64,000 bases of DNA from Sophora flavescens (lineage: Eukaryota > Streptophyta > Magnoliopsida > Fabales > Fabaceae). The DNA is taken from contig CM061068.1 of assembly GCA_030762895.1 (NCBI GenBank), forward strand, positions 41,030,783-41,094,782. Reading direction: 5' to 3'. The notes under the pieces were generated by a model. That model did no database searches. It was given only the letters and a program-made list of their open reading frames with translations, and was not told the origin of the DNA. Position numbers and translations under genes: made by a program. The stretch's first letter is position 1, and each line of letters opens with the position of its first letter. Positions 34,780 through 45,776 of the stretch are shown here, in pieces.

Positions 34780-35440
34780 CGCCCTGCAGAAGTTGTTGAT
34801 TTGATATTTTCTTCTAGAGAGGACATGCTCACCTTCATGGGAACAGAAGGCTCAACAACAAATGAATGCATTTCGCCGATGCACATAGAATGGAAGTTTA
34901 GTATGCTATTAGGGAAGACTTCAACCGTATCGACAAACTTCGAGCCTGTTTGTTTTGAGTTTCCTTTTTTCAGAAATAATTACAAAACTGCCACCTTGTT
35001 TTCATTATGTTTCCTGTTTTCATAAATTTGTACAGGAAACACTGAAAACAGAAAAAAGTTGTTTTTAGTGTTTCCTGTACAAATTTCTGAAAATAGGAAA
35101 CATAATGAAAACAAGGTGACAGATTTGTAGTTATTTCTGAAAACAGAAAATGAAAACAGGAAACTGAAAACAAAATAAACAGACGCTTCTATTTTAGGTG
35201 TTCATTACCACATGCTAGGGAAGAGGTATTATGTCCTCTGTCCTATTACTAAGGTGATTGGTTCGGATGCCCACCACTTAGCTTTACCAAAATCTGGTAA
35301 AACACATCCAGTGTTTCAGTGCTCACTACTTAAGCCCCACCAAGGACCACTATGCTCTCAACAGAACATTCTAGATAAGGTGTTGGGTGGCAAGCACATT
35401 ATTGAGCCTTTGTCCATCTCGGATTATAGGTAAGACTCCT
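34780..35440 (+). pseudogene. Ty3/gypsy integrase C-terminal fragment, split by a foldback
   Basis: The 5' part reads REDMLTF and, after frame changes, a RLQPYRQTS block (34790-34945). The 3' part (35185-35433) reads DAHHLALPKSGKTHPVFQCS then LLKPHQGP, which matches the end of plant gypsy integrase (pattern H-P-V-F-H-x-S-x-L-K-P). The two halves are separated by the foldback at 34945-35185. It is old, frameshifted and lacks the catalytic core. Confidence 0.8.
34945..35185. mobile_element. Foldback MITE inside gypsy integrase fragment
   Basis: About 240 bp, with ends GCCTGTTTGTTTTGAGTTTCC-like and its inverted counterpart (GGAAACTGAAAACAAAATAA). The two halves pair almost throughout (TTTCCTGTACAAATTT and complement). 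There is no coding capacity. Confidence 0.75.
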
Positions 35441-35933
35441 TTACCGACCCACCAATGGCAAATTCTAAGATCCTCCCAAAAAATAGTGGAGGACCGAACA
35501 TCTGGTAATCACAGTCGTATGTTAATTAATAAAATAAACGTATGGTTGAGATTTGATGGTAGAAAAGTGATTTTTTGACCTTTAACCAGTAAGCCACTTC
35601 CGAATAAAATTAGGATGTTTAATTGGAGACTTTTAAACCGGTTTTGGAGTAATTATACTAGTGTATGGACCTGTATATACTAGGAAGGAATTCCAAAGTT
35701 TCAGAAGTTTCAAGGTTGCAGGTTTCAAAAATCATTAAATAATATATTATATTATATTTTTAGTATTTTATAGATAATCATCATAAATATTATTTTATGA
35801 TTAATTTTATTTTTTTTATATTATATTTTATATTGTATATTATCATGAGTATTAGTTAATTTGAATTATTATTAAAATAGTAATAACAATTATTATAATA
35901 ATAATAATTATTATTATTAATGTTATTATTCTA
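35441..35933. other. AT-rich spacer, no gene seen
   Basis: No protein pattern after the integrase fragment. It ends in a run of TAA/TTA trinucleotides (35870-35930) directly before the RPA duplication. Confidence 0.55.
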
Positions 35934-37749
35934 GATATAATTGTAATTAAGAAATAAAAATTTAGTCATAACACGTGGAAGCTAAAACTTATTTAAAATG
36001 TAGTTATAAAAAATTAAGTTTCCCATTGTTTAATACTAAAAACTCAAAAAAAAAAAAAATGCCACAATAACGTTAATAATCAAATGCTAAATAAGATTAA
36101 TATTAATATTTATTTACCTTACATAAGATAGCCAAATAGCATATCAAGGCCACATCTACTAACATACCTACTGAAGCCTTAATATAAAACTTAAAGCCTA
36201 CTACTACATACATAACACAGGCCACACCACACCAGAAGCAATCACAAAATAAGCCCAATACAGTCCACAAAAAAGTGCAAACCAACAATAGTCACAAAAA
36301 AGGCCCAAACAGCTGCACAAAATACATTTAACATCCCTTACTAAAGATGGCCATCTCGGACCTACTCCTTCTCAATCTTTATATTCTTCTTCAACAATTT
36401 CAAGGGTAGCTTAAGGTCTGATTCGTTCTCCAAGGTGGAAGAGTTCCTCTTAAAAGGAGGACTTATGTTCTCCTTACCCTTTGACAAAATACAGGCTTGT
36501 TGACATTGAACTTTGACAGTTGAAGAGTCCTTAAGAGGAGTTAACTCCTGTGAGTCCTTCGACAGATCACAGCCCTCTTCACATTGGGCTTCATTGTCAA
36601 CAACAACAGATGAGAACTTAGGCATCAGATCCTGTCAACAGAAAAATGAAAACAGTTAGATAAACATTTAAAATAACATTCATCCAAATAAATTAGCATT
36701 CATTATTCAGTATTCATTATGACAACACCTGTGCAAGTTCAATGCTAGAACCATCAAGCATTTGAAGCAACACCAAAACCTTGGAAAGAGTAAACAAATC
36801 CCTCTTGAAGATCCCTCTGAAACTTGTAAATCAGAGTCCTCCTAACAGAAGCGTGAATCATATCACCCTGCAACCAGAAGCAATTTTCAAACAGAAATCA
36901 GGAAATAAAAATATATTTGTATTCAATAGACAATAAAACAGAATTATCAACACATAAAACCCTTAAACAGCAACATTGTCATCCATCAGCACCATTTCCG
37001 TAGAGAATGAAATCTATTGCTTACTGAAATCAGCCACCAGCCATAGACGAATGACCTTGGCCATGATGGTCCAGCTCTCTTTCTGTGGAGAAATCTCTGT
37101 GATTGAATTAAACTTGGTAGACATCTCACAGGGAATGGTATATATTTCATCAGTAAGTAAGAAATTCAAGTTCAGTGTTGTTATGAGTAGGTCGAATGTT
37201 GAGCTCCATCCAATCCCAAAGCACATTATATAGACGATTAAAAAAGAAGGTTAGGGTAAAATAGTAATAAAGTATTAAGGTAATAGAAATTTAAAATTAT
37301 ATTAAACAAATCCCTAACCCCAATATTTTGTCCAAGTGCCCGCCAGAAATCCCAAAAAAATCTAACCTAGTTTGAAATTATTTGAAACAAAACCCTAACC
37401 CCAATATCTTGTGTTTTTGCCCTTGGAAATCCAATATGTTGTGCTTTTGCCCATAAGAAATCCAAAACAAATGTAACCAAAATCGAAATTTGAAATAAAG
37501 CAAACCCTAACACCAAAAGCTTTGCCATAATCGCGCTAGATTTCGAAAATAAAGCAAATAAATATTGAAAATTGGAATGCATCAGAACAAAATTCAAGAT
37601 TCCCAAAGCAGAAGCAGACCCGAGCCAACGATACCGTGAGATGGAGGAGAAGCCATTTTGAGCGGGGGAAAGGTGACAGTCTGAGCAACGTGAGATATAG
37701 ATGAGAGAAGCAAATGAAGAGGACCTGGGAAAACACAATCTCCTCTGCA
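35934..37749 (-). repeat. Third copy of the RPA-pseudogene segment
   Basis: It matches 26622-28423 in the same orientation and the right arm in inverse. It begins at GATATAATTGTAATTAAG and ends abruptly at CTCCTCTGCA, where the Ran 3' fragment starts. It contains small differences of its own, for example an extra ~55 bp around 36240-36310. Confidence 0.88.
36362..37656 (-). pseudogene. RPA1-like (DUF223) pseudogene, core copy
   Basis: The same exon pieces as the left copy: MASPPSHG first exon, ISPQKESWTIMAKVIRLWLV, the shared stop after FSKQ, GDMIHA block, and MPKFSSVVVDNEAQCEEGCD final exon ending KKNIKIEKE. A few substitutions distinguish it, for example CD for YD. All three copies share the stop, so the gene was broken before triplication. 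Confidence 0.7.
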
Positions 37750-37868
37750 TAGACGATTAAATTTCACATCCTCAAACATCAATAATATAAGCCGCAAAAA
37801 CATATATATCGTAGCATACACAACACCAGCAACGCAAGAAAATGGTCCACAGGCATCCCAACTCTTAC
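37750..37868 (-). pseudogene. Ran 3'-end fragment, core/right
   Basis: On the minus strand it is the Ran-A 3' UTR from GTAAGAGTTGGGATGC. It ends at 37750, where RPA-pseudogene sequence takes over, and at 37868/37869 it joins Ran-B intron 4, as in the left arm. Confidence 0.75.
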
Positions 37869-38007
37869 ACCTGAAATATTTAATCTGTTATCTGTTTCAG
37901 TTGAAATGTTTGTTATGCTTTTTATTCTGCCACGATTCAAATCACTTTGTATATATATTTGTTTTACTTCCTATTTAGTGCTTTTAACTTGGTGTAGTAT
38001 GTTGCAG

Positions 38008-38831
38008 TATTCATGGACAGTGTGCCATTATAATGTTTGACGTTACTGCCAGACTAACATACAAAAACGTCCCTACCTGGCATCGTGATCTTTGTCGGTT
38101 TGTAAATCAAGTCCTTTAAACTTCTTTTTACTGTACTAAATGATCGGCAAAAAATTGTTTATATTATCTTACGGGCACCTTCCTCCCATCTACTTTTCAG
38201 GGTCTATGAAAACATTCCAATTGTTCTTTGTGGTAACAAGGTAGATGTGAAGAACAGGCAAGTGAAGGCAAAGCAGGTTACTTTCCACCGGAAGAAGAAT
38301 TTGCAGTACTATGAGATATCAGCTAAGAGCAACTACAACTTCGAGAAGCCTTTCCTGTATCTTGCCAGGAAACTTGCTGGGTAGGTACCACTGGTTTCTA
38401 CCTTCTACAAAAGTAGTCAACACTACATCGAACTTTCAAATTCATTTCAGCTTATGTTTTGCTGCTTATCTCAATTTTGCAGTGATCCCAACTTGTACTT
38501 CGTAGAATCTCCTGCATTGGCTCCGCCAGAAGTTCAAATTGATTTGCTTGCACAACATCAGTAAGCTTTCTTTCATGAAATGAACTAATCCTCTCTTCAA
38601 CGGCATTTGAGAATTATACCTGCCCTTGTGGTCGGCATGATAAAAACATAAATAAATAGTTTGTGGAAATTCAAACTGCATTTTGAATTTTAAACTAGTC
38701 CACAAAATGCATTAGTTTTTCCGTGGCGGACTATAATTAATGTATTGGTGGCGTTTTGCAGGCACAAGGCTGAGCTTGCTGCTGCTGCTAGTCAGCCCCT
38801 TCCTGACGATGATGATGACACATTTGAGTAA
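38008..38831 (+). pseudogene. Ran-B, 5'-truncated Ran (exons 5-8), right copy
   Basis: Exon 5 38008-38097 ([20 protein letters not shown], ending DLC), exon 6 38201-38380 (NKVD G4 motif, then EISAK G5 motif, to RKLAG), exon 7 38483-38560 ([20 protein letters not shown]), exon 8 38762-38831 (ASQPLPDDDDDTFE then TAA). All junctions are GT-AG and in phase. Exons 1-4, with P-loop, switch I and switch II, are absent: upstream lies intron sequence and then an inverted Ran 3' fragment. Exon 6 is about 93% identical to Ran-A. It cannot encode a GTPase alone, but its coding part shows no decay, so the truncation is recent. Confidence 0.9.
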
Positions 38832-39041
38832 AGACTTTTGTCCGTCTGTGGACCAACTTCTTTGGTTGCCGTTATTGTGTATGCTACAATATGTTTTGGG
38901 GCTTGTATTATTGATATTTGAGGACGTGGATCTGAGGATTTGAAATTTCATGATCGTTTATGAGATACTTTTCTTAAATTGAAAATCTCACTTATTAGTT
39001 AGCCATCGCCATGGGCATTTTGTGACCCTTCTCCGGAGTAA

Positions 39042-39360
39042 GTGTGTGTTTGGTTCCACTTCTGGAAGCACCGGAAGTGCTTCTATACCTGTCAAACGTG
39101 ATTCTGGTAAAAAAAGAGGTGTTTGGTAACACGTTTTTGGAATCAATTTTGCATCCAAAATTGATTCTGCCAGAAGCAGCTTGGAGTAGGTTCTGCTTTT
39201 GGATTAAAAAATTACATTAAGTTTTACATCCAACTTGCTTTAAAAGTAAAAACATCCAAACATAAATCACTTTACTTCAAACTCGATTGTATTGAAATCA
39301 ATTCTACAAAATCAATTATATCCAAAATCATGTTTGTCAAACACTCATCCAAACACACAC
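39042..39360. mobile_element. GTGTGTTTGG MITE, right inner copy
   Basis: 319 bp with the family's inverted ends, flanked by TAA on both sides (39039-39041, 39361-39363). Mirror of 29106-29423. Confidence 0.82.
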
Positions 39361-40166
39361 TAATTGGAGTTGGTTGTTTCAATACGCTTCGGGTCTTGGA
39401 ATAGTTTGCGCGACTGTATGAGGGAATAGCGAAGATTGTGCCATGGCCCAAGTGATCCTCTTTTGACACAAGTTTTTCCTCCTCTAAAAAAAACTTGCTC
39501 TTATCCATTTATTTAAAATTATATTTTATTTTGTGAAATCGTTTAATAACTAGGTTGTTCTAAGGTCTAGGTGTGTAATCTGGTTTGTTGGGCTGGTTGA
39601 AGGCGATACAAAATGCTCGAATCAATTAAATCTATATTGGTTTGAGTTCGGTCTGATTGATCAATTTCAAGATGTTAAAATTGCGTCAAACCAATTTGAA
39701 TACTAAAGTTTATTTATTTTTTTAATCAAAATGCTAAAGTTTACGTTGGTAGAGATTCATTTAAAAAAAATTGAAATATAAGGTCTTAATTAAATAAAAT
39801 AGGATTCTGTTTTAAAACTTTCTTGAATATGAAGAGAAAAAATACTAATCTATTAATATACAATTAAGCAAAAGGACGTTGGGCCAATGTATTGCATTGT
39901 TAGAGGCCCATTTCCTTCAACCCTAACTTTCATTTTCTTATTGCAACTTCTCTCATCCTCTCTCTTCCATAGGTCACGGATTTTTCGAAGTAAACCACGT
40001 CCAGTGGAGGTGACATTCGTACATCAAAGGATGTGCTTTCCTTGCAGAGGAGATTGTGTTTTCCCAGGTCTTCTTCATTTGCTTCTCTCATCTATATCTC
40101 ACGCTGTTAACCATAGAGCCATGCGCGCGCCGTTCGCTCAGACTGCCGCCCTTTCCCCCGCTCAAA
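39361..40166. other. Spacer and leader of RPA-like pseudogene, right
   Basis: The first part is AT-rich spacer. From about 39890 pyrimidine-rich sequence leads to the first exon. A long open frame crosses it but has no family resemblance. Confidence 0.5.
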
Positions 40167-41463
40167 ATGGCTTCCCCTCCGTCTCACGGTATCGTTGGCT
40201 CAGGTCTGCTTCTGCTTTGGGAATCTGGAATTTTGTTCTGATGCATTCCAATTTTCAATATTTATTTGCTTTATTTTCGAAATCTAGCGCGATTATGGCA
40301 AAGCTTTTGGTGTTAGGGTTTGCTTTATTTCAAATTTCGATTTTGGTTACATTTGTTTTGGATTTCTGGCGGGCAAAAGCACAACATATTGGATTTCTAG
40401 CGGGCAAAAACACAAGATATTGGGGTTAGGGTTTTGTTTCAAATAATTTCAAACTAGGTTAGATTTTTTTGGGATTTCTGGCGGGCACTTGGGCAAAATA
40501 TTGGGGTTAGGGTTTTGTTTGATATAATTTTAAATTTCTATTACCTTAATACTTTATTACTATTTTACCCTAACCTTCTTTTTTAATCGTCTATATAATG
40601 TGCTTTGGGATTGGATGGAGCTCAACATTCGACCTACTCATAACAACACTGAACTTGAATTTCTTACTTGCTGATGAAATATCTACCAATCCCTATGAGA
40701 TGTCTACCAAGTTTAATTCAATCACAGAGATTTCTCCACAGAAAGAGAGCTGGACCATCATGCCCAAGGTCATTCGTCTATGGCTGGTGGCTGATTTCAG
40801 TAAGCAATAGATTCCATTCTCTACGGAAATGGTCTTTGATGGATGACAATGATGTTGTTTAAGGGTTTTATGTGTTGATAATTCTATTTTATTGTCTATT
40901 GAATACAAATATATTTTTATTTGCTGATTTCTGTTTGAAAATTGCTTTCGGTTGTAGGGTGATATGATTCACGCTACTGTTAGGAGGACTCTGATTTACA
41001 AGCTTCAGAGGGATCTTCAAGAGGGATCTGTTTACTCTTTCCAAGGTTTTGGTGTTGCTTCAAATGCTTGATGGTTCTAGCATTGAACTTGCATAGGTAT
41101 TGTCATAATGAATACTGAATAATGAATGCTATGTTAGTTGGAAGAATGTTATTTTAAATGTTTATCTAACTGTTTTCATTTTTCTGTTGACATGATCTGA
41201 TGCCTAAGTTCTCATCTGTTGTTGTTGACAATGAAGCCCAATGTGAAGAGGGCTATGATCTGTCGAAGGACTCACAGGAGTTAACTCCTCTTAAGGACTC
41301 TTCAACTGTCAAAGTTCAATGTCAAAAAGCCTGCATTGTGTCAAAGGGTAAGGAGAACATAAGTCCTCCTTTTAAGAGGAACTCTTCCACCTTGGAGAAC
41401 GAATCAGGCCTTAAGCTACCCTTGAAATTGTTGAAGAAGAATATAAAGATTGAGAAGGAGTAG
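40167..41463 (+). pseudogene. RPA1-like (DUF223) pseudogene, right copy
   Basis: The same structure as the left copy: MASPPSHG with a donor; OB-fold exon around 40700-40850 (ISPQKESWTIMPKVIRLWLV); TAG after FSKQ; GDMIHATVRRTLIYKLQRDL exon after a TTGTAG acceptor near 40958; last exon 41200-41463. In this copy MVLMDDN is shifted by a GTGCTG to GTCTTTG change. It lies between Ran-B and Ran-A. Confidence 0.7.
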
Positions 41464-42467
41464 GTCCGAGATGGCCATCTTTAGTAAAGGATGTTAAATG
41501 TATTTTGTGCAGTGTGGACTGTATTGGGCTTATTTTGTGATTCGTCTTTGGTGTGGTGTGGCCTATGTTATGTATGTAGTAGTAGGCTTTAAGTTTTATA
41601 TTAAGGCTTCAGTAGGTATGTTAGTAGATGTGGCCTTGATATGCTATTAGGCTATCTTATGTAAGGTAATATAAATATTAATATTAATCTTATTTAGCAT
41701 TTGATTATTAATGTTATTGTGGCATTTTATTTTTTGAGTTTTTAGTATTAAACAATGGGAAACTTAATTTTTTATAACTACATTTTAAATAAGTTTTAGC
41801 TTCCACGTGTTATGACTAAATTTTTATTTCTTAATTACAATTATATCAAGCTCGTTACCACTTAGATTTTGATGGATTCCAAATGATTTATTACTTCTCG
41901 ACTTGAAACTGAAGATCAAATTTTATTGGGTATATAATGCCTTGTATCAAAGAATGTTGCAACTCCAGCCATTCGAGTACTAACACAACTTGAAATTGAA
42001 AAATGAAGAGAATGGAAGAATTAAATGGTAGTTAATTGATTTATCTGACTTGTTAAACTACAAACCATTTTAACAGACTAGAGTAGCTTATAAAATAACG
42101 TTGAATTTGATAACGATATCTATCATGTTACCGTCTAGAAGAGTATGAACTTCTGATCAATCTGATTATTTGTTCATTGTGAAATGCATCCTTTAAAATA
42201 GGTTTTTGATGTCAGAACACGCTAATACTCAAAAAAGTCAAACATGATGACCACATCACTAAGAGACGGGTTACACCTAAACAAAATTCTAATGACGACA
42301 ACGATATGGCTGGCTATTAATGAAAATTTAAAAGTAAGCCAAACATCTCAGGAACGATTAAATTTCACATCCTCAAATATCAATAATACAAGCCCCAAAA
42401 ACATATATATTGTATAGCATACACAACACCAGCAACGCAAGAAAATGGTCCACAGGCGTCCCAACTC
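41464..42467. other. Spacer between RPA pseudogene and Ran-A, right
   Basis: AT-rich sequence mirroring 26005-27005, including the Ran-A 3' UTR at its right end (about 42330-42467). No other gene is seen. Confidence 0.6.
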
Positions 42468-44367
42468 TTACTCAAATGTGTCGTCATCATTGTCGGGAAG
42501 GGCAGACTAGCAGCTGCAGCAAGCTCAGCCTCATGCCTGCAAAACAACACGGAAATTTAAAAGGACTTCCATTTGAAGAAACTAGGACAATGCAATACTT
42601 AAACTATCGAAATCCAACTTGATTGTCAGAATTCACCATCGGAGCACAATTTAAAGTTCAAAAAAATGCATCTTTGAATTTTTCACAATATAGCTATTTA
42701 TCATGCCGACAGAAGACAGAACTAGTTCAGTTCAAAACAGAGAACTTACTGCTGCTGTGCAATCAAATCGATTTGAACTTACGGTGGAGCCAATGCAGGA
42801 GATTCTACGAAGTGCAAGTTAGGATCACTGCAAAATTGGCACAAGTGGCGATCATAAGCTGAAATGCTTTTGAAAGTTCAATGTAGTCTAAATTATTCTT
42901 TAGAAAATAGAAACTAGTGGTACTTACCCAAAGCAAGTTTCCTGGCGAGGTACAGGAAAGGTTTCTCAAAGTTGTAGTTGCTCTTAGCTGATATCTCATA
43001 ATACTGCAAATTCTTCTTCCGGTGGAAAGTAACCTGTTTTGCCTTCACTTGCCTGTTCTTCACATCAACCTTGTTACCGTAGAGAACAATTGGGATGTTT
43101 TCACACACCCTGAAAATCACATGTGAATATGCCCCACAAGGTAAGATAAACAACATGCCAGTTAAAAAAGATACACAACAGTTAAAAAGGTCTAAAGGAG
43201 TTCTCGTTTCGAACCGTCAACGCTCACTGTGCCAGGTTAGGACATTTTTGTATGTCAGTCTAGCTGTAACATCGAACATTATAATGGCTCAACGATTACT
43301 TGTCCTGCAAAATTACAATACTGATAGAAATCACCCATGCAGAATAAGAAAAGGTTAAATCATGTTTTAGTGGCAGCACCAAATGATCAAAGATCAAAAA
43401 TCTGTCAGGTTTCAAGTCCTCATAAAATAAATGAATAAATGAATCCAAAATAAAGACGGATGAGCATCAAAGCAGGAATCCATAATGAACCAAAAATGCA
43501 TAAATGAAAGCCCCTCAACATGCAAACAGAAGAATCCTCAAAAACTCTGAATTCAATTGTAAACCCTAAAAAATATGAATTTAAATATGGCCATCGATAG
43601 GTTCATGAGGGTTTGTGTGTATAAATATTAAAATAATGCAGAGGATTGAAAAACAAGCATGTTGTATTATAGTTGTTGCACGTTGATAGGTGAGTATTTA
43701 ACTAATGAAACCATGGTGAATAGGGCACTTTGTAAACTGAAAAAGAGAGAGACATACTAATAGCCATCTCTAAGGCCACCAAATTTCTCTTGGCCAGCAG
43801 TATCCCAGCAGTAGAATCGAATCTTGCCACAGTTTGTGAAGAAATCCAATGGGTGAACTTCCACACCGATGGTTGCTGTTGTGTTGTTCATCACAATATC
43901 GAAGAATGAGTAAAGCCATCAAAACATGTCACATTGTGTGTAAATAGTTAATTATTATAAAGAATAAAAAAGAGATACATACGTTCATATTTCTTCTCGA
44001 ATTCACCAGTAAGATGCCTCTTAACAAAGGTGGTTTTTCCTGCAAGTTAATACAACAAACAAATATTGCAATCAAGGTCATAACCTAGATCATTAGGAAA
44101 GATTCAACTTGTTGGACAAATTAAAAGGTAATTCGTACATGGCGGTTTGAAAAGTAGAGAGAATAGAATAAATAAATGGTGAAATGTTTGAACTGAAAGA
44201 TGAATTAAAGAAGAAAAAAGTGGATCAGGAAATAAAAGAAAGGAAGCGAACCTGTTCCGCCATCGCCGACGATAACGAGCTTGAAGCTAGGGTAATCCAC
44301 GGTTTGCTGATTCGGCAGAGCCTGCAAGAAAGGGACACACACACAATTTTTATCGAATTGAAGTATT

Positions 44368-44412
<45 letters not shown>

Positions 44413-44419
44413 GTACCAT
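42468..44419 (-). CDS. GTP-binding nuclear protein Ran (Ran-A), right copy
   Basis: Eight exons on the minus strand. Met-only exon 1 44417-44419, exon 2 44252-44321, exon 3 43983-44039, exon 4 43758-43875 ([17 protein letters not shown] intact), exon 5 ending at 43304, exon 6 42928-43109 ([40 protein letters not shown]), exon 7 42750-42827, exon 8 42468-42536. P-loop GDGGTGKT, switch I TIGVEV, G3 DTAGQ, G4 NKVD, G5 SAK and the acidic tail are all present, as in plant Ran (about 221 aa). Faults are a disturbed exon 5 (IHGQC segment and the DLC end), a TAA for GAA in exon 7 and one base off in the ASQPLP codons. Most sit at CAG/CTG sites. This is the best candidate for a working gene here. The minisatellite lies in its promoter. 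Confidence 0.87.
44375..44413 (-). repeat. (CT)n microsatellite in Ran-A intron 1, right
   Basis: GA/CT run next to the exon 1 donor. Mirror of 24064-24100. Confidence 0.95.
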
Positions 44420-44533
44420 TGTTTGTGTTGTGCGAAGGAGAAGAAGAGGAACAAGGGAAGTGAAGAAGGATGGGGAAGAAACGGAAGAAGATGGGAGGGT
44501 TTTATATTGCAAGGGTTTTCAATTTCAAGATTC

Positions 44534-45130
44534 AGCGTCAACCTGACGCAGCTCTCTCCACCCTTGGATCCACCGCGTTCCATTCTCACAGCGTCAACCT
44601 GACGCAGCTCTCTCCACCGCGTTCCATTCTCACAAGCGTCAACCTGACGCAGCTCTCTCCACCCTTGGATCCACCGCGTTCCATTCAACCTGACGCAGCT
44701 CTCTCCACCGCGTTCCATTCTCACAAGCGTCAACCTAACGCAGCTCTCTCCACCCTTGGATCCACCGCGTTCCATTCTCACAAGCGTCAACCTGACGCAG
44801 CTCTCTCCACCCTTGGATCCACCGCGTTCCATTCTCACAACGTCAACCTGACGCAGCTCTCTCCACCGCGTTCCATTCTCACAAGCATCAACCTGACGCA
44901 GCTCTCTCCACCCTTGGATCCACCGCGTTCCATTCTCACAGGTCAGGGTGGATCCACCGCGTTCCATTCTCACAAGCGTCAACCTGACGCAGCTCTCTCC
45001 ACCCTTGGATCCACCGCGTTCCATTCTCACAGCGTCAACCTGACGTAGCTCTCTCCACCGCGTTCCATTCTCACAGCGTCAACCTGACGCAGCTGTCTCC
45101 ACCCTTGGATTTAACGCGTTCCATTCTAAC
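44534..45130 (-). repeat. Minisatellite in Ran-A promoter, right (about 12 units)
   Basis: The same units as 23646-23943 in reverse orientation, here about twelve, with mixed short and long forms and two internally deleted ones (one joins CATTC directly to AACCTGACG, one ends GGTCAGGGTGGAT). It too ends about 115 bp from the start codon. The doubling adds about 300 bp. Confidence 0.93.
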
Positions 45131-45628
45131 AACTGGGCTCGCCCTACCCATTACCCAGCCCACTCTTCCACATCTTTTTTGGGCCAATCAGATTCCTATT
45201 TCGACTTTTACTATATTCCATTGCAACAAATTCCCCAATTTGGTTTGGGTTAAATCAGGGTAAATGTCTTTACTTATTTTTGGTGTTGCTGCCTACACCC
45301 TTAATTATGATGTATGAAATGACATTTTTACCCTTCTAAATTTCAAAACCCCTCCATCTCCTTGATCGTAGGCACCCCTCTCTCCCTTTCCTCTCTTCTG
45401 GCCCGCGCACCCCTACCTCACCCGCACCCGCACCCGCTCACTTTCTTCTTCTTCTTCCTTTCTTCTGGTTCACCGCACGCCTCTCTCTCTCCCTCCGTCT
45501 TTGTTATCTGTTGTAGATTGGTTGGATAGCACTGTTGGGGTTTGAATTTTTTTCTTGAGATCTGAGTTGGGGTAGGTCTGGATTTGTGCACAAAGTAAGC
45601 ATTTTGGCTTTGGATTTTTGATTTTATC

Positions 45629-45776
45629 ATGCAAAAAGAGAGCTTTTATCCCTTGAGAATGTATGCTTCACTTTGGTTTCATAAGAGGTGTGAGGGATCC
45701 AAAGTTTCTCAGGAGCCAGTGGTATGCCAGCAAGCACAATAAGAAGAATGCTGAAGCAGCCACCGAGGAAGAGTAA
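45629..45776 (+). pseudogene. Ribosomal protein eL29 (RPL29) C-terminal pseudogene, right copy
   Basis: As in the left arm, but with an extra T in the GCTTCACTTTGGTTTC stretch, which moves the frame before the conserved GVRDPKFL segment. The end NAEAATEEE is unchanged. It is truncated and non-functional in either reading. Confidence 0.78.

Noticed and set aside
39887..40429. 180-codon frame MYCIVRGPFPS... and its left mirror
   Set aside because: It overlaps the leader, first exon and intron of the RPA-like pseudogene, has no family resemblance and breaks between copies.
44350..45048. Long open frames (226 aa minus, 192 aa plus) with repeating RMERGG / NLTQLSPP units
   Set aside because: Both run through the minisatellite in the Ran promoter. 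Unit lengths are not all multiples of three and the frames are not kept in the left arm. This is repeat DNA, not a repeat protein.
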